Origin: an uncultured Phascolarctobacterium sp.
Lineage (GTDB): Bacteria; Bacillota; Negativicutes; Acidaminococcales; Acidaminococcaceae
Direction of reading: 5' to 3'
DNA length: 64,000 nucleotides
NCBI RefSeq assembly: GCF_900753045.1
Contig: NZ_CAADXO010000080.1
Location: 12,414-76,413, forward strand
The translations under genes were made by a program, and so were the position numbers. Positions 43,108-52,180 of this stretch are shown piece after piece. Position 1 is the stretch's first letter, and every line of letters begins with the position of its first letter. The notes below the pieces were generated by a model, which did not search any database, was not told the origin of the DNA, and saw only the letters and a program-made list of their open reading frames with translations.

Positions 43108-43920
43108 TTATTCGCTGTATTTTCTATATGCGGTGTGGTTAGTGCAGCCGACAATGTTGTTGATAGCAAAGCCATGCTTGAGCGCAGCTGTGACAAACTT
43201 CTTAGCCTGCAGAACCGCTTCCTTCATGCTCAGGCCGTTTGCCAGGCCTGCTGTAATTGCTGCCGAGAAGGTGCAGCCTGCGCCATGGTTGTAGGAAGGA
43301 TAAATCTTCGGCACAGCCATTTCTACGAATTCCTTGCCATCGTAGAAAATATCAATTGCGGAATTATCGCTCAGACGCTCGCCGCCCTTGATAACAACAC
43401 TCTTCGCACCGGCAGCAACAATTTTCTCTGCTGCTTCCTTAATCTGCTCTACGGTAGTAACCTCCGGCATATCAGCAAGATAAGCAGCTTCAACTGTATT
43501 CGGTGTAATAATGTCGCAGCGCGGCATCAGCAGCTTTTTGATAGATTCTGCCGCATCCGGCACCAAAATCAGGTCACAGCCCTTGCAGACCATAACCGGG
43601 TCGATAACCACGTTCTGCAAATTGTACTTATCAATCGTAGCCGCAACCAGCTCTACCAGCTCGGCACTGCCCAGCATACCGGTTTTCATCGCATTGATGC
43701 CAACACCTTCAATTGCTGTCACCAGCTGCTTTTCTACCAAATCCAACGGCAGCGGGAATACGCTGTGCTCCCAGGTAGTAGGATGCATTGTTACAATGCA
43801 GGTCAGGGCAGGCATACCATAAACGCCCAGCTCCTCCATAGTTTTAATATCTGCTTCCATACCGGCGCCGCCGCTTGTATCGCTGCCGGCAATTGTCAAT
43901 GCTTTATTCATTAAGGTCAT
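43108..43920 (-). CDS. pdxK: Pyridoxal kinase of the ThiD family
   Basis: The 270-residue ribokinase-fold enzyme begins ALTIAGSDTSGGAGMEADIKT and has GINAMKTGML, DPVMVCKG and the anion-hole motif HGAGCTFSAA. The CKG form is typical of Bacillus-type PdxK, which phosphorylates pyridoxal, rather than ThiD of the thiamine pathway; hydroxymethylpyrimidine phosphate kinase remains the alternative. ATG 43920 lies eight bases after AAGGAG. No thiamine genes are nearby. Confidence 0.85.
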   Translation of the reverse strand: MTLMNKALTIAGSDTSGGAGMEADIKTMEELGVYGMPALTCIVTMHPTTWEHSVFPLPLDLVEKQLVTAIEGVGINAMKTGMLGSAELVELVAATIDKYNLQNVVIDPVMVCKGCDLILVPDAAESIKKLLMPRCDIITPNTVEAAYLADMPEVTTVEQIKEAAEKIVAAGAKSVVIKGGERLSDNSAIDIFYDGKEFVEMAVPKIYPSYNHGAGCTFSAAITAGLANGLSMKEAVLQAKKFVTAALKHGFAINNIVGCTNHTAYRKYSE

Positions 43921-44064
43921 AAGACACACTCCTTCACTTTAATAATGTAATCATTATAACCTTTTGACTGGCATCTGAATAAGCTCAATTTATGGATATT
44001 TAATATAGTCAGATAAAAAGCTTTGCAAACAAAATGCCCTAGAAGCATAGCAGCCTATTTATTT

Positions 44065-45927
44065 TTAGAACGTATAAGTGTAAGTTACATGCACCATGCG
44101 CGGCAGGCAGTAATACTTGGTAGCGGAGCCCGGATTGCTTACGATATCATCCCTGTCGAAAATATTCTCTACGCCAAGCTCTACCGTACTGCTCTTGTCG
44201 AACTTATAGCCGGCGATAAAGTTTACCGGCAGCAAGTCGCCCCAGCCGCTGGCTCTGTCCGTAGTAAACATGCCTGTCAGTGCAGCATTGAACTTAGCAT
44301 CATGGTATTTAATGCCTGCATTGTATTGCTCGCGTGCAAATTTACGCTCCCAAACGCCTTTTTTATTTTTACCCATAGGATTGCAGAAATTAGCGCCCAG
44401 AGAATAGCTGTATTTGCTGCCAAAATCCTTCTCATAGGTCATTTCCAGGCCTTTGTTTTTAAAGGACATATTACGTGTTACATACGGATTGGAGCTTGTT
44501 CCCTTGCCTTCATATTCAATAGTATCCAAATCCATATAATACAGAGCAGCTTTAAACATGCTTGTATTCGATGCCTTTTTATAACCGAACTCATAGGTCC
44601 AGCCTTCTTCAGGCTCCAGCAAAGGATTAGCCGCAAAGTTGGCACCGCCGCCGCCGTAAATCTGGGTAAAAGTAGGCATCTTAAAGGATTTTGCCGCATT
44701 TGCGTATAAGCTGCTGTTGTTATCCAGCTTCTTCAGCAAAGAAAACTGCGGTGTAAAGGCATTATAGCGCTTGTTGGCCTCTACAACGGTTTCACGGGCA
44801 CCAACGGTAGCTGTATAGCCTGCACCAAGGTCCTTGGACAGCTGTGCAAACACAGCATAATTCGTTCTGAATTCATTAATCTTCGTACCGGGCTTAATGT
44901 TTTTGGCTACGGTAATATCGTTTTTATAAGAATCACGGGAAACCGTCGTGCCAACAATAACATCACCGAATTTACCGGTAATCTGCTTTTGCAAATCAAG
45001 GCCTATGGTATCAAAGCGTAAATGATCGGACTTGGTCCATTTAGAACCGGTAACATTGTAGGTCTGATTTCTGCGGTTGCTGCGGTTATAAAACAAATTG
45101 GCGCTCACGCTGTCATCCTTGTATTGTAAGCGAGAAAAATCATCAATATAATGATACTTAGCATCCTCGGTAAGCTTGCTCCAGGTTTTGTCATACTGAT
45201 CATAGGAATACTTGCTGTCATTGTGCTGGTGCGAGAAGCTCCAGTTATCATCAAACTTATAGCTTGCGGTAAAGGACTTTTTGTTTAAATCGTTAATCTG
45301 CTTATAGTTACTGCTATAACCCTTCATCGGGTCACTCTGCTCCAACGCTACTGCAAAATTCAGCTTGTCGGCATTCAATGTCAGTGCTGCCTTCTCCCTG
45401 CCGTATTCGCCTTTGGTCAGTGACAAGGTGTTGGGCATTTTCTTTTTGGTGATGATATTGATTACACCGGTAGAAGCCTCGGAACCGTAAAGTGTAGAAG
45501 CAGCACCCTTAACAATTTCTACACGTGCGATAGATTCTACAGGAATAGAATCCAGATAATAGGTTTCATTGATGTTGGCAGGCACACCGTCAATCATTAC
45601 CACAGTGCCTTTGTTCGCACCACGCATCAGGATTTTTGCGTTCATACCGCCAAGGGATTGGCTGCCGCCATAGGAGTAGGTAGTAACACCGCTTTGCAGG
45701 CGCAAAGCATCAAAAAGATTAGAAGCACCGGTTTCCGCAAGCTGCTTTTGGGAAACGGTTGTAACGGAAGCAGGTGTATCAACATCACGCTTGCTTTCGC
45801 GCTGCGCGGTAACAACCATGGTATCAAGATTGTATGTCTGTAAATCATCGGCAAATGCCGGGACCGCAAAAGATATATTTGCAGCCAACAGCGTAGCCGT
45901 CAAAGAAATTATAGTATTTTTTCTCAT
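44065..45927 (-). CDS. TonB-dependent outer-membrane receptor
   Basis: The 620-residue protein has a signal peptide (cleavage after AVPAFA, about residue 26), a TonB-box-like DTMVVTAQR, a plug domain (GASNLFDALRLQSGV, VMIDGVPANINE, EIVKGAASTLYGSEASTGVINI) and a beta-barrel ending in aromatic VTYTYTF. It imports an iron chelate, haem or cobalamin across the outer membrane, powered by TonB. Its presence in a Firmicute-like genome points to Negativicutes. No TonB/ExbBD or ABC genes lie beside it and there is no B12 riboswitch upstream. Confidence 0.93.
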   Translation of the reverse strand: MRKNTIISLTATLLAANISFAVPAFADDLQTYNLDTMVVTAQRESKRDVDTPASVTTVSQKQLAETGASNLFDALRLQSGVTTYSYGGSQSLGGMNAKILMRGANKGTVVMIDGVPANINETYYLDSIPVESIARVEIVKGAASTLYGSEASTGVINIITKKKMPNTLSLTKGEYGREKAALTLNADKLNFAVALEQSDPMKGYSSNYKQINDLNKKSFTASYKFDDNWSFSHQHNDSKYSYDQYDKTWSKLTEDAKYHYIDDFSRLQYKDDSVSANLFYNRSNRRNQTYNVTGSKWTKSDHLRFDTIGLDLQKQITGKFGDVIVGTTVSRDSYKNDITVAKNIKPGTKINEFRTNYAVFAQLSKDLGAGYTATVGARETVVEANKRYNAFTPQFSLLKKLDNNSSLYANAAKSFKMPTFTQIYGGGGANFAANPLLEPEEGWTYEFGYKKASNTSMFKAALYYMDLDTIEYEGKGTSSNPYVTRNMSFKNKGLEMTYEKDFGSKYSYSLGANFCNPMGKNKKGVWERKFAREQYNAGIKYHDAKFNAALTGMFTTDRASGWGDLLPVNFIAGYKFDKSSTVELGVENIFDRDDIVSNPGSATKYYCLPRMVHVTYTYTF

Positions 45928-45974
45928 AAATATTCATCCTCTCTCATGTACATAAAACATCTACCGAATATAAT

Positions 45975-46003
45975 TTTATAGCACTTTTAAGGATGCTTGT
46001 CAA
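45975..46003 (-). promoter_or_regulatory. Promoter of the TonB receptor
   Basis: TTGACA (46003-45998) and TATAAA (45980-45975), spacer 17. Confidence 0.75.
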
Positions 46004-46044
46004 TAGAGTTTTCATGATGAAGCAGACTTTTCAAAAAAAGAATA

Positions 46045-46203
46045 TATGGTAAAAATGAGAACTCTCTCGTTTTTACCATATACCACAAATTTCGTTAGAG
46101 CAAAACCCCAGAACTGTTATTTTGCCGTAGCAAAACCACAAAATCTGTTAAAGCCTAACCACACAAACGTTAGAGCGCATACCACAACTTTTGGGGGACA
46201 CCC
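46045..46203. repeat. Hairpin followed by degenerate ~23-bp tandem units
   Basis: A hairpin (TATGGTAAAAA...TTTTTACCATA, 46045-46081) is followed by five units at 46082, 46105, 46135, 46158 and 46181, of 23, 30, 23, 23 and 23 bases. Each starts ACC(A/C)CA; several contain GTTAGAGC. There is no convincing gene, and the units are too degenerate and contiguous for CRISPR. Confidence 0.65.
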
Positions 46204-46348
46204 AATGTTTTATTTAAAATGCTATACGAACAAATTTGCTTATCTCATCAGTCTATACTAAGCTTATAGTATGCGCCGTGATTATTATTTCTCATTACTC
46301 TAATGTAATATCTTTCCAGATTTAAGGACAATACTTTTAAGTATCAAT

Positions 46349-47484
46349 TTACTCTACACTATTATTTTTCTCTAAATCGCTTAATAAGCCTATTGATTTA
46401 ATGCACTCATTATCCTTCCCCTGAAATGCCAATTTTACATGATTTGCTTCTAATATATCAACTATTGCTAAATTTATCTCATTAGAGCGCCTTAAAAATT
46501 CAATTTGGTCGAATCCATGCATAAAACAAATAACCTCTATCTTATAGCAGATATAGTGAAAATCGATAAAATTAACACGTATATCCTTTTCTTTATGAGC
46601 TAAGGCATCATTACTTTTCAGATATTGTCTGATTTCTAAAATAACCTTTTCCAAAAGTTCCCTTTCGGTATCCATAGATACAGCCAATTCAATTCTTATT
46701 CTTCTTTTTTTGCATCTGCTGATGTTGATTATAGGTGTATTGACTAAGAGCGAACTGGGTATATACACTTCTTCATTAGATAAATTTTTGATTTTTGTAC
46801 TTCTAAATGAAATTTCCTGTACAATACCCTCAATACTGCCGGCTTTTATCCAATCCTTCTCTACAAAAGGTTTATCCAACAAGATAATTATACTGCTGAC
46901 AACATTGCTGAACGCATCTTTAGAAGCATACAAAATAGCAGCAGTACCTATACTCAAAGAAGCGATAAAAGCACTTAAATCATAACCAAGCTCGTTGGAA
47001 AAAACACCTACGGCAACAACGCACACCAATATACGTGCACCTATAGAAAGTAAATTTCCACATGCCCTTTGATTTTTTGGTATTTTTTCTTTATCTTCAG
47101 CCACATCGTTAACAAATCTATGGACTATACCTAATTCTCCGGTCTTAGGATCTATCGGCAAAAAGACTCTGTATACTCCCCAAAAGAAAGAAAACAGCAA
47201 TACTAATCTCAACAATTTTATTGCCCAGCCTAAATAACGGACAGCAAATATCGGAGCATTAACTATTGCTACATAGAAGACGCTGAAATATAAAGCTACA
47301 CACACCGGCAACTCTAAAATACTGACTACAAAATCATCATATTTATTTTCAGTCTCTTCGGCACGTTTTTTTATTAATTTAATTATCTTTTTTTAAACAC
47401 CCATCTAAAAGAAATCATGAATAATGTCATTAAAATTGAACAATACCACGCTTCTAAGCCTTTTATAAAATTTAACCATTCCAT
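46349..47484 (-). pseudogene. MscS-type mechanosensitive channel, frameshifted at an A7 tract
   Basis: The main frame (from 47311, no ATG) has the MscS core: helices, the pore-like GTAAILYASKDAFSNVVSSIIILLDKPF and a beta domain with VQEISFRSTKIKNL. In the same frame the sequence is open upstream to a stop within an A7 run, encoding KKIIKLIKKRAEETENKYDD. A second frame starts at ATG 47484 (MEWLNFIKG), gives one membrane helix and stops at 47383. One extra A in the run at 47388-47394 would join them into about 378 residues. It may be a mutation, phase variation, transcriptional slippage or sequencing error. Confidence 0.75.
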
Positions 47485-47643
47485 CTGTCATCAAATCCTT
47501 CGCTCTACTAAATTGCTATAATTGTATTGGAATCTTTAGCAGAAACAACAGTCTTTTATAATATTCATAAAATTTTTGGTACCCTTGAATATTATAAAAT
47601 GCTTCCGCCAAAAGAAGCCAGTACAGTCCCACTCATACTAAAG

Positions 47644-47681
47644 AATGACTGGAATTGAATTTTTCTCAAATTCCAGTCATT
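47644..47681. terminator. Terminator-like hairpin after the ATPase cluster
   Basis: AATGACTGGAATT pairs perfectly with AATTCCAGTCATT across a 12-base loop, with modest T runs. It separates the MscS gene from the cluster. No gene is seen in 47485-47816. Confidence 0.65.
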
Positions 47682-47816
47682 TTACTTTGCGTAAAAATAA
47701 CCTGCAGCTGCATGCTACACATATTTTCTTAAATTTCCGTCATCAAATCCAAACCCATTTCTATTTTTGCGTTCTAAATTGCAAGAAACAGGTCGCCAGA
47801 TGACGACCTTTTCCAA

Positions 47817-48413
47817 TCAGTTTTTAGGCTCTTCAGCTATTTTACGCAGAGCGCTCATAACAGAATTATTGTTACTCTCCAAGCGAATAGTTTCTTTTTT
47901 TTCGGCCAACTTCTGTTCTTGCTTCTGCTTACTGTCAGCAGGTTGGCTTGTTTGAGAAGCAGAAGGAACTTCAGGACACTTTATTTTAGGAAAGCTGTAG
48001 ATATAGCCTACTTTATCCTTATCCTGCGCTGCAAGACTATTCGGCACACCTTTTCTGATTTCTTCGTTCAGAGGTACACCATCAAGTTGCCAGATATATG
48101 GTTTATCCTTAACCTCCTTCATAGCAGTAATCAGCTCGTGCCAACTAAACGCCTTTGGAGAAAGACTCAAATCTGCCAAGCCGGCAGGAGCCTCAATGGG
48201 TGCATCTGCAAACAGCATTATCCGCACAACAGCCAAATTTTTATTAAAGCGGCAACGCTCGAAAATATCTGTCAGCGATACATTTTGCCACTCGGTTGAA
48301 CTTTCTCCGTCAAACGTAATAACTTCAAATTCATTTCCCTTCGCTGATGATGCTATCTGCCCCCTAAATATCCCTCTGCTTATCCAGCCAACAATGCTAA
48401 TAGTATCTTCCAT
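47817..48413 (-). CDS. Hypothetical protein, last gene of the HerA/Hsp70 cluster
   Basis: The 198-residue protein (from ATG 48413, after GGAGAAGG; a GTG at 48431 is possible) has an N-terminal globular part (ISIVGWISRGIFRGQIASS, VVRIMLFADAPIEAPAGLADLSLSP) and a charged, low-complexity C-terminal tail rich in Gln, Lys and Glu. No family is recognised. It directly follows the 225-residue gene. Confidence 0.65.
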   Translation of the reverse strand: MEDTISIVGWISRGIFRGQIASSAKGNEFEVITFDGESSTEWQNVSLTDIFERCRFNKNLAVVRIMLFADAPIEAPAGLADLSLSPKAFSWHELITAMKEVKDKPYIWQLDGVPLNEEIRKGVPNSLAAQDKDKVGYIYSFPKIKCPEVPSASQTSQPADSKQKQEQKLAEKKETIRLESNNNSVMSALRKIAEEPKN

Positions 48414-48432
48414 TATGCCTACCTTCTCCACA

Positions 48433-49110
48433 TCAATCTTTTACTTTGTCCGCAAGCTTATCAAGCTCTTGACCAAGGTTAAATTCTTTGCCATTAAAAT
48501 GCTGTTCCACCATATCTTTTACAGAAGTGAATACCTGCTTACGCTCAGGCGTACCGGGAAGCAACTCTCCCTTCATAAATTCCGGATACATTTTCATATC
48601 ACTTACGCCATTCTTTTTCATGCTCTGCATCAGATTGCCAATATCCTGTGCAGAATAACCCAGATTAATAATTTCAGGTACAACCTTCAGAAAAGCAGGA
48701 TCAAGCTTCATGTCTTGCTTCTCCTCAATATTTTTGACATATAAGCCTAAGCCTAAAACCTGGTATTTCATACGTTCTTCCTCAGAAAGGTTTTCTAATT
48801 TAGCAGCATCAACCTTCATTTCCTGACGCAGATATTCAATGTACTCATTAATAGAATCAAAATCCTCCGGCTTTTTATCCGCCATCTCTGCCTTCATACC
48901 AAGCTCTTCCGGCTTTTCCTCTTCCGGTTTTTCCGTAAAAAGCTCCGCTAAAAACGAAATAACCTTCACAGCAACAGCAATCCAAGGAGAAATAGCCGGT
49001 GCTAACGAACCAATGCCTCCCATAATTGCGCCTCCAATACTACTGCAAACACTGCTTACTGCGGAGCATACTGCTGAACATGCTGAACTAATACAAGACC
49101 AAAATCCCAT
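48433..49110 (-). CDS. Small protein with a Cys/Ser/Gly-rich hydrophobic N terminus
   Basis: The first ~60 residues (SCISSACSAVCSAVSSVCSS, then GGAIMGGIGSLAPAIS and a hydrophobic helix) could insert in a membrane. The remaining ~165 are acidic and helical. The five N-terminal cysteines are spaced three to five residues apart on one helical face. I know no family. It could be a membrane anchor or pore-forming effector of the cluster; that is inference. RBS TGGAGG. Confidence 0.65.
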   Translation of the reverse strand: MGFWSCISSACSAVCSAVSSVCSSIGGAIMGGIGSLAPAISPWIAVAVKVISFLAELFTEKPEEEKPEELGMKAEMADKKPEDFDSINEYIEYLRQEMKVDAAKLENLSEEERMKYQVLGLGLYVKNIEEKQDMKLDPAFLKVVPEIINLGYSAQDIGNLMQSMKKNGVSDMKMYPEFMKGELLPGTPERKQVFTSVKDMVEQHFNGKEFNLGQELDKLADKVKD

Positions 49111-49153
49111 AATAACATAACCTCCATTAAATCAAATCATTTTAAGCATCCTA

Positions 49154-52147
49154 TCAATATTCAAAAATAGCCGCAAAAGTAAACTCTGCTTTTTCTTTAG
49201 CTTTTTCCTCCTTTGCATATATGGTGAAAAAATCTCTTATAAGCTTCTTTTTTTCCTCATCATAAAAACCAGGTGTAACAGCAACTCCCTCCATTGCCTG
49301 CTTGGCAAGCTCCTCAGCAGTGAAAATTTTATTATTCAAAATCACCCTCAGTGCATTCGTATATCTTTTATTCCACTTATAGTTATGTTGCTGTACATTA
49401 TCTAACGCTCTTATGCACTCTCTTTCACGAATAAAATCAAACGCGGCCAATCGCTCTGCAGCTGGCAAATTTTTCAGCTTTACAAAGCATGGTTTGTCAC
49501 AAAAGCTTTGGTAATAATCAAGGGCCACACTAGCCAACTCCTCATCTTCTAACGGAGTATTGGCTGTGCTTGTATCTGCTTTAATCTGTACCTGCAAGGC
49601 TTGTCCGTAATTATCCGAGAACATAATCGCCCTGCCGGCATTCAGGTTGGATAAAAACTCCTTTTGTTCTTCCTTCAGCGCCATTGTGTTGCCCACTGCT
49701 TCCTTGTCATCCTGAGCAAATATACGGTGGACAATTTTAGTATTGGTATTCTTCAATACATCTGCGGCAAGCTTATTGGGAATCTGGTCAACAATTATCA
49801 GGCCTTCGCCATATTTACGGATTTCTGCCAGCATATCTGAAAAGGTTTCTACACCCTGCTTCTTATTTTGGCTGTCACCAGGCATATATTTGCTCAGCAA
49901 TCTATGCGATTCTTCTAGCAGAATAATATGAGAATGAGCTTTTTTGTCACGCAGATAGCGAGCCTTCACCGCCTCATTGAATGCAGCAAGAATAAAGCCC
50001 ATAATCAACGCCTTTTCATTACCATTCTTAATGCCCTCCAGCTCCAAAACCACTTTACGGTCCAACAAATCCTCAAAATTTATGGAACGCTTCGTGTTCA
50101 GCATCAAGCCCTTGGAGCCAATTACCAGACTCTGCAAGCGTGCACGGATAGAGCCTATATAATCATGCTTCAGTCGCTCATCAAAGCCCTGTTCTTGGAC
50201 GACAGCATTAATATTTTTCAGCAAATCATCCATCGTTGGAAAGGCAAAAACACCCTCAGCGAAAGGATCTGCAAATTTGCTGTTTGTATTAGTCGTAATA
50301 TCCCAGCCGTAATCCTCATAGCATTTGTACAAAATTGTTTCTATCAGCTGAGGAATTGCTGCCTCCATGTCAAAGGCAGCTTCAATGCTGGCCTTTATCA
50401 TATCTACATGCGAGGTGATATTCTCATGCGGTAAAAACTCGAACGGATTCAACCGAAAGGGAGCAGCCTTATCGTTACCCAAGGTAAAGATAAGTATATC
50501 CTTGCACCCGGGATTGTTGCGCAAAATGCGATACTCTGTCTTAGCAGGCTCAATTACCAGAAACGGCAGCTTGCTTTGCAATAATATTTTGTGGCAGGTT
50601 GTAGTTTTGCCGCTACCTGTTACACCAGCAATAAAGATATGCTTATCCAAAACATCTTTATCCAAATATATCGGCGTTTTTTCGACTTCATTGCCATTTT
50701 GCACTAAATTACCAAGATAAATTCTGTCCTCCTGCTTGGGTTCAGCATAATTCAAACCAAACTCAACCTCTTCACGCAGGCGCATGCCAATGACTTCCTT
50801 CTGCGGTAAGCCTGCCAGCATCGACAGCTCATTCGTCGTAATCCAGTTGCAGAGTGCAAAATTTTCTTTGCAGCTGACAGGCTGTGAAAGCATTGCTCGA
50901 GCCAGCTTCTCATCCTCAGTAATCTCCTTGCTGAAATGTCCTTTGGGCAATTGGTAATTCCTTACTGCCTCTCGGTCACTGGCATCGAGCTTATTGGAAC
51001 GCAACGGAACCTTATTGCCCTGCTTGCCGGAATACAAAGCTAAGGCAGTATTTTCCAGCTTTATCAACGCAGATTTTTTCTTAGAAAGCACATAAACAGC
51101 GGAAAGAAATACTCCCTTACCCTTACCGTAATCAAGACGCGGGAAAATTACCTCATCACAGTACTTTATCCATTCCCCGGCGCTTTTGTTCAGATACTCG
51201 CGTGAATAGGTTTTAGAAGTGCTGCTATTACTTCCATTCTGTTCAGAAACGCTGTGGCTTTCACCCTTGCTTGAGCTGGTACTATACGACTCCGAAGAAC
51301 TAGTTCCTTTATTTTCTCCGCCACCATTGTTACTGCCAGTAGAACTTGATGAACTGCCAGAACTGCTTCCGTTCGTTTTGGAAGTACCATAGCTAGTACT
51401 TGTTCCTTTAGAGGAACCTTCTGTTTTACTATGACTGTTCGATGAACCGGAGTTTTCTCCCTTAGTGTAACTTCTAGACTTCGACGAGCCTTCTGAGCTG
51501 CCTTCCTGCAGGCTATACTTTGCCAAAGGACTGACGGTTGTATAGGCTTCCTGCAACGTCTGCTCCAGCTCATAGATATTATCAAGCTGCAAAGCCTTTG
51601 CCACAAGTAAGAGGCAAAACTCTTCGCCCTGCATCACATCGACAAGACGGTCTACACTCTGAAACTCTTCATTATCCTTAATCGTCCCCGCCACGCCTTC
51701 AATACGCGATGCATATTTCATTTGGCGAACCTTATTTAAAATAGGTGTAGTGTCCTCCGGCTTTACTTCATTTACCTTACAGCCACGAAAATTACCCTTA
51801 ATGCTCGCCATCAGGACGTTACGCCCGATGTCACTCAAAAGCAGATTATCCTTTATTTTTTCTTCTGGATCGTTGGAAAGGCCATAATAAAATTTAACGC
51901 CGTCAGCATCACCAACAATCAAATATAAAAAGTTTACTCCGGGAATGCGCACAGAGCTCAAAACATTCTCTAATGCTTCCTTGCGCGGTGCTTCTTCTTC
52001 ATAAGTTATTTCATCAATACGGTATAAAATGATATCACTGTCAGTAATATTCAGCTGGCTATCATTATTCACCTTTATATCAGTGTTGCCGAAATAATAC
52101 TTATGTGATTGGTTAAGCACATTCAAAATTTTTTCGTTCTTATTCAT
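49154..52147 (-). CDS. HerA/FtsK-like ATPase with long Ser/Gly-rich linker
   Basis: The 997-residue protein is a P-loop ATPase of the HerA/FtsK/VirB4 superclass: Walker A GVTGSGKT at 508-515, FLVIEPAKTEYR next, Walker B IILLEE at 741-746 and LIIVDQIPNKLAADVLKNTNTKIVHR after it. An N-terminal domain (1-212) with DUF-like sensor features is joined by a Ser/Gly/Thr-rich linker (213-316). Such motors pump DNA or protein polymers. It follows the Hsp70-like gene by 33 bases with RBS GAGGTGG. Confidence 0.85.
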   Translation of the reverse strand: MNKNEKILNVLNQSHKYYFGNTDIKVNNDSQLNITDSDIILYRIDEITYEEEAPRKEALENVLSSVRIPGVNFLYLIVGDADGVKFYYGLSNDPEEKIKDNLLLSDIGRNVLMASIKGNFRGCKVNEVKPEDTTPILNKVRQMKYASRIEGVAGTIKDNEEFQSVDRLVDVMQGEEFCLLLVAKALQLDNIYELEQTLQEAYTTVSPLAKYSLQEGSSEGSSKSRSYTKGENSGSSNSHSKTEGSSKGTSTSYGTSKTNGSSSGSSSSSTGSNNGGGENKGTSSSESYSTSSSKGESHSVSEQNGSNSSTSKTYSREYLNKSAGEWIKYCDEVIFPRLDYGKGKGVFLSAVYVLSKKKSALIKLENTALALYSGKQGNKVPLRSNKLDASDREAVRNYQLPKGHFSKEITEDEKLARAMLSQPVSCKENFALCNWITTNELSMLAGLPQKEVIGMRLREEVEFGLNYAEPKQEDRIYLGNLVQNGNEVEKTPIYLDKDVLDKHIFIAGVTGSGKTTTCHKILLQSKLPFLVIEPAKTEYRILRNNPGCKDILIFTLGNDKAAPFRLNPFEFLPHENITSHVDMIKASIEAAFDMEAAIPQLIETILYKCYEDYGWDITTNTNSKFADPFAEGVFAFPTMDDLLKNINAVVQEQGFDERLKHDYIGSIRARLQSLVIGSKGLMLNTKRSINFEDLLDRKVVLELEGIKNGNEKALIMGFILAAFNEAVKARYLRDKKAHSHIILLEESHRLLSKYMPGDSQNKKQGVETFSDMLAEIRKYGEGLIIVDQIPNKLAADVLKNTNTKIVHRIFAQDDKEAVGNTMALKEEQKEFLSNLNAGRAIMFSDNYGQALQVQIKADTSTANTPLEDEELASVALDYYQSFCDKPCFVKLKNLPAAERLAAFDFIRERECIRALDNVQQHNYKWNKRYTNALRVILNNKIFTAEELAKQAMEGVAVTPGFYDEEKKKLIRDFFTIYAKEEKAKEKAEFTFAAIFEY

Positions 52148-52180
52148 TTTCCACCTCTTTCAAGCTTAAAACGATATAGT

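Noticed and set aside
45928..46044. Cobalamin riboswitch before the TonB receptor
   Set aside because: The B12 box and CCCGCC core are absent; only a promoter is visible, so the receptor's substrate stays open.
46082..46203. CRISPR array
   Set aside because: The units are contiguous, vary in length and sequence, and have no spacers or nearby cas genes.
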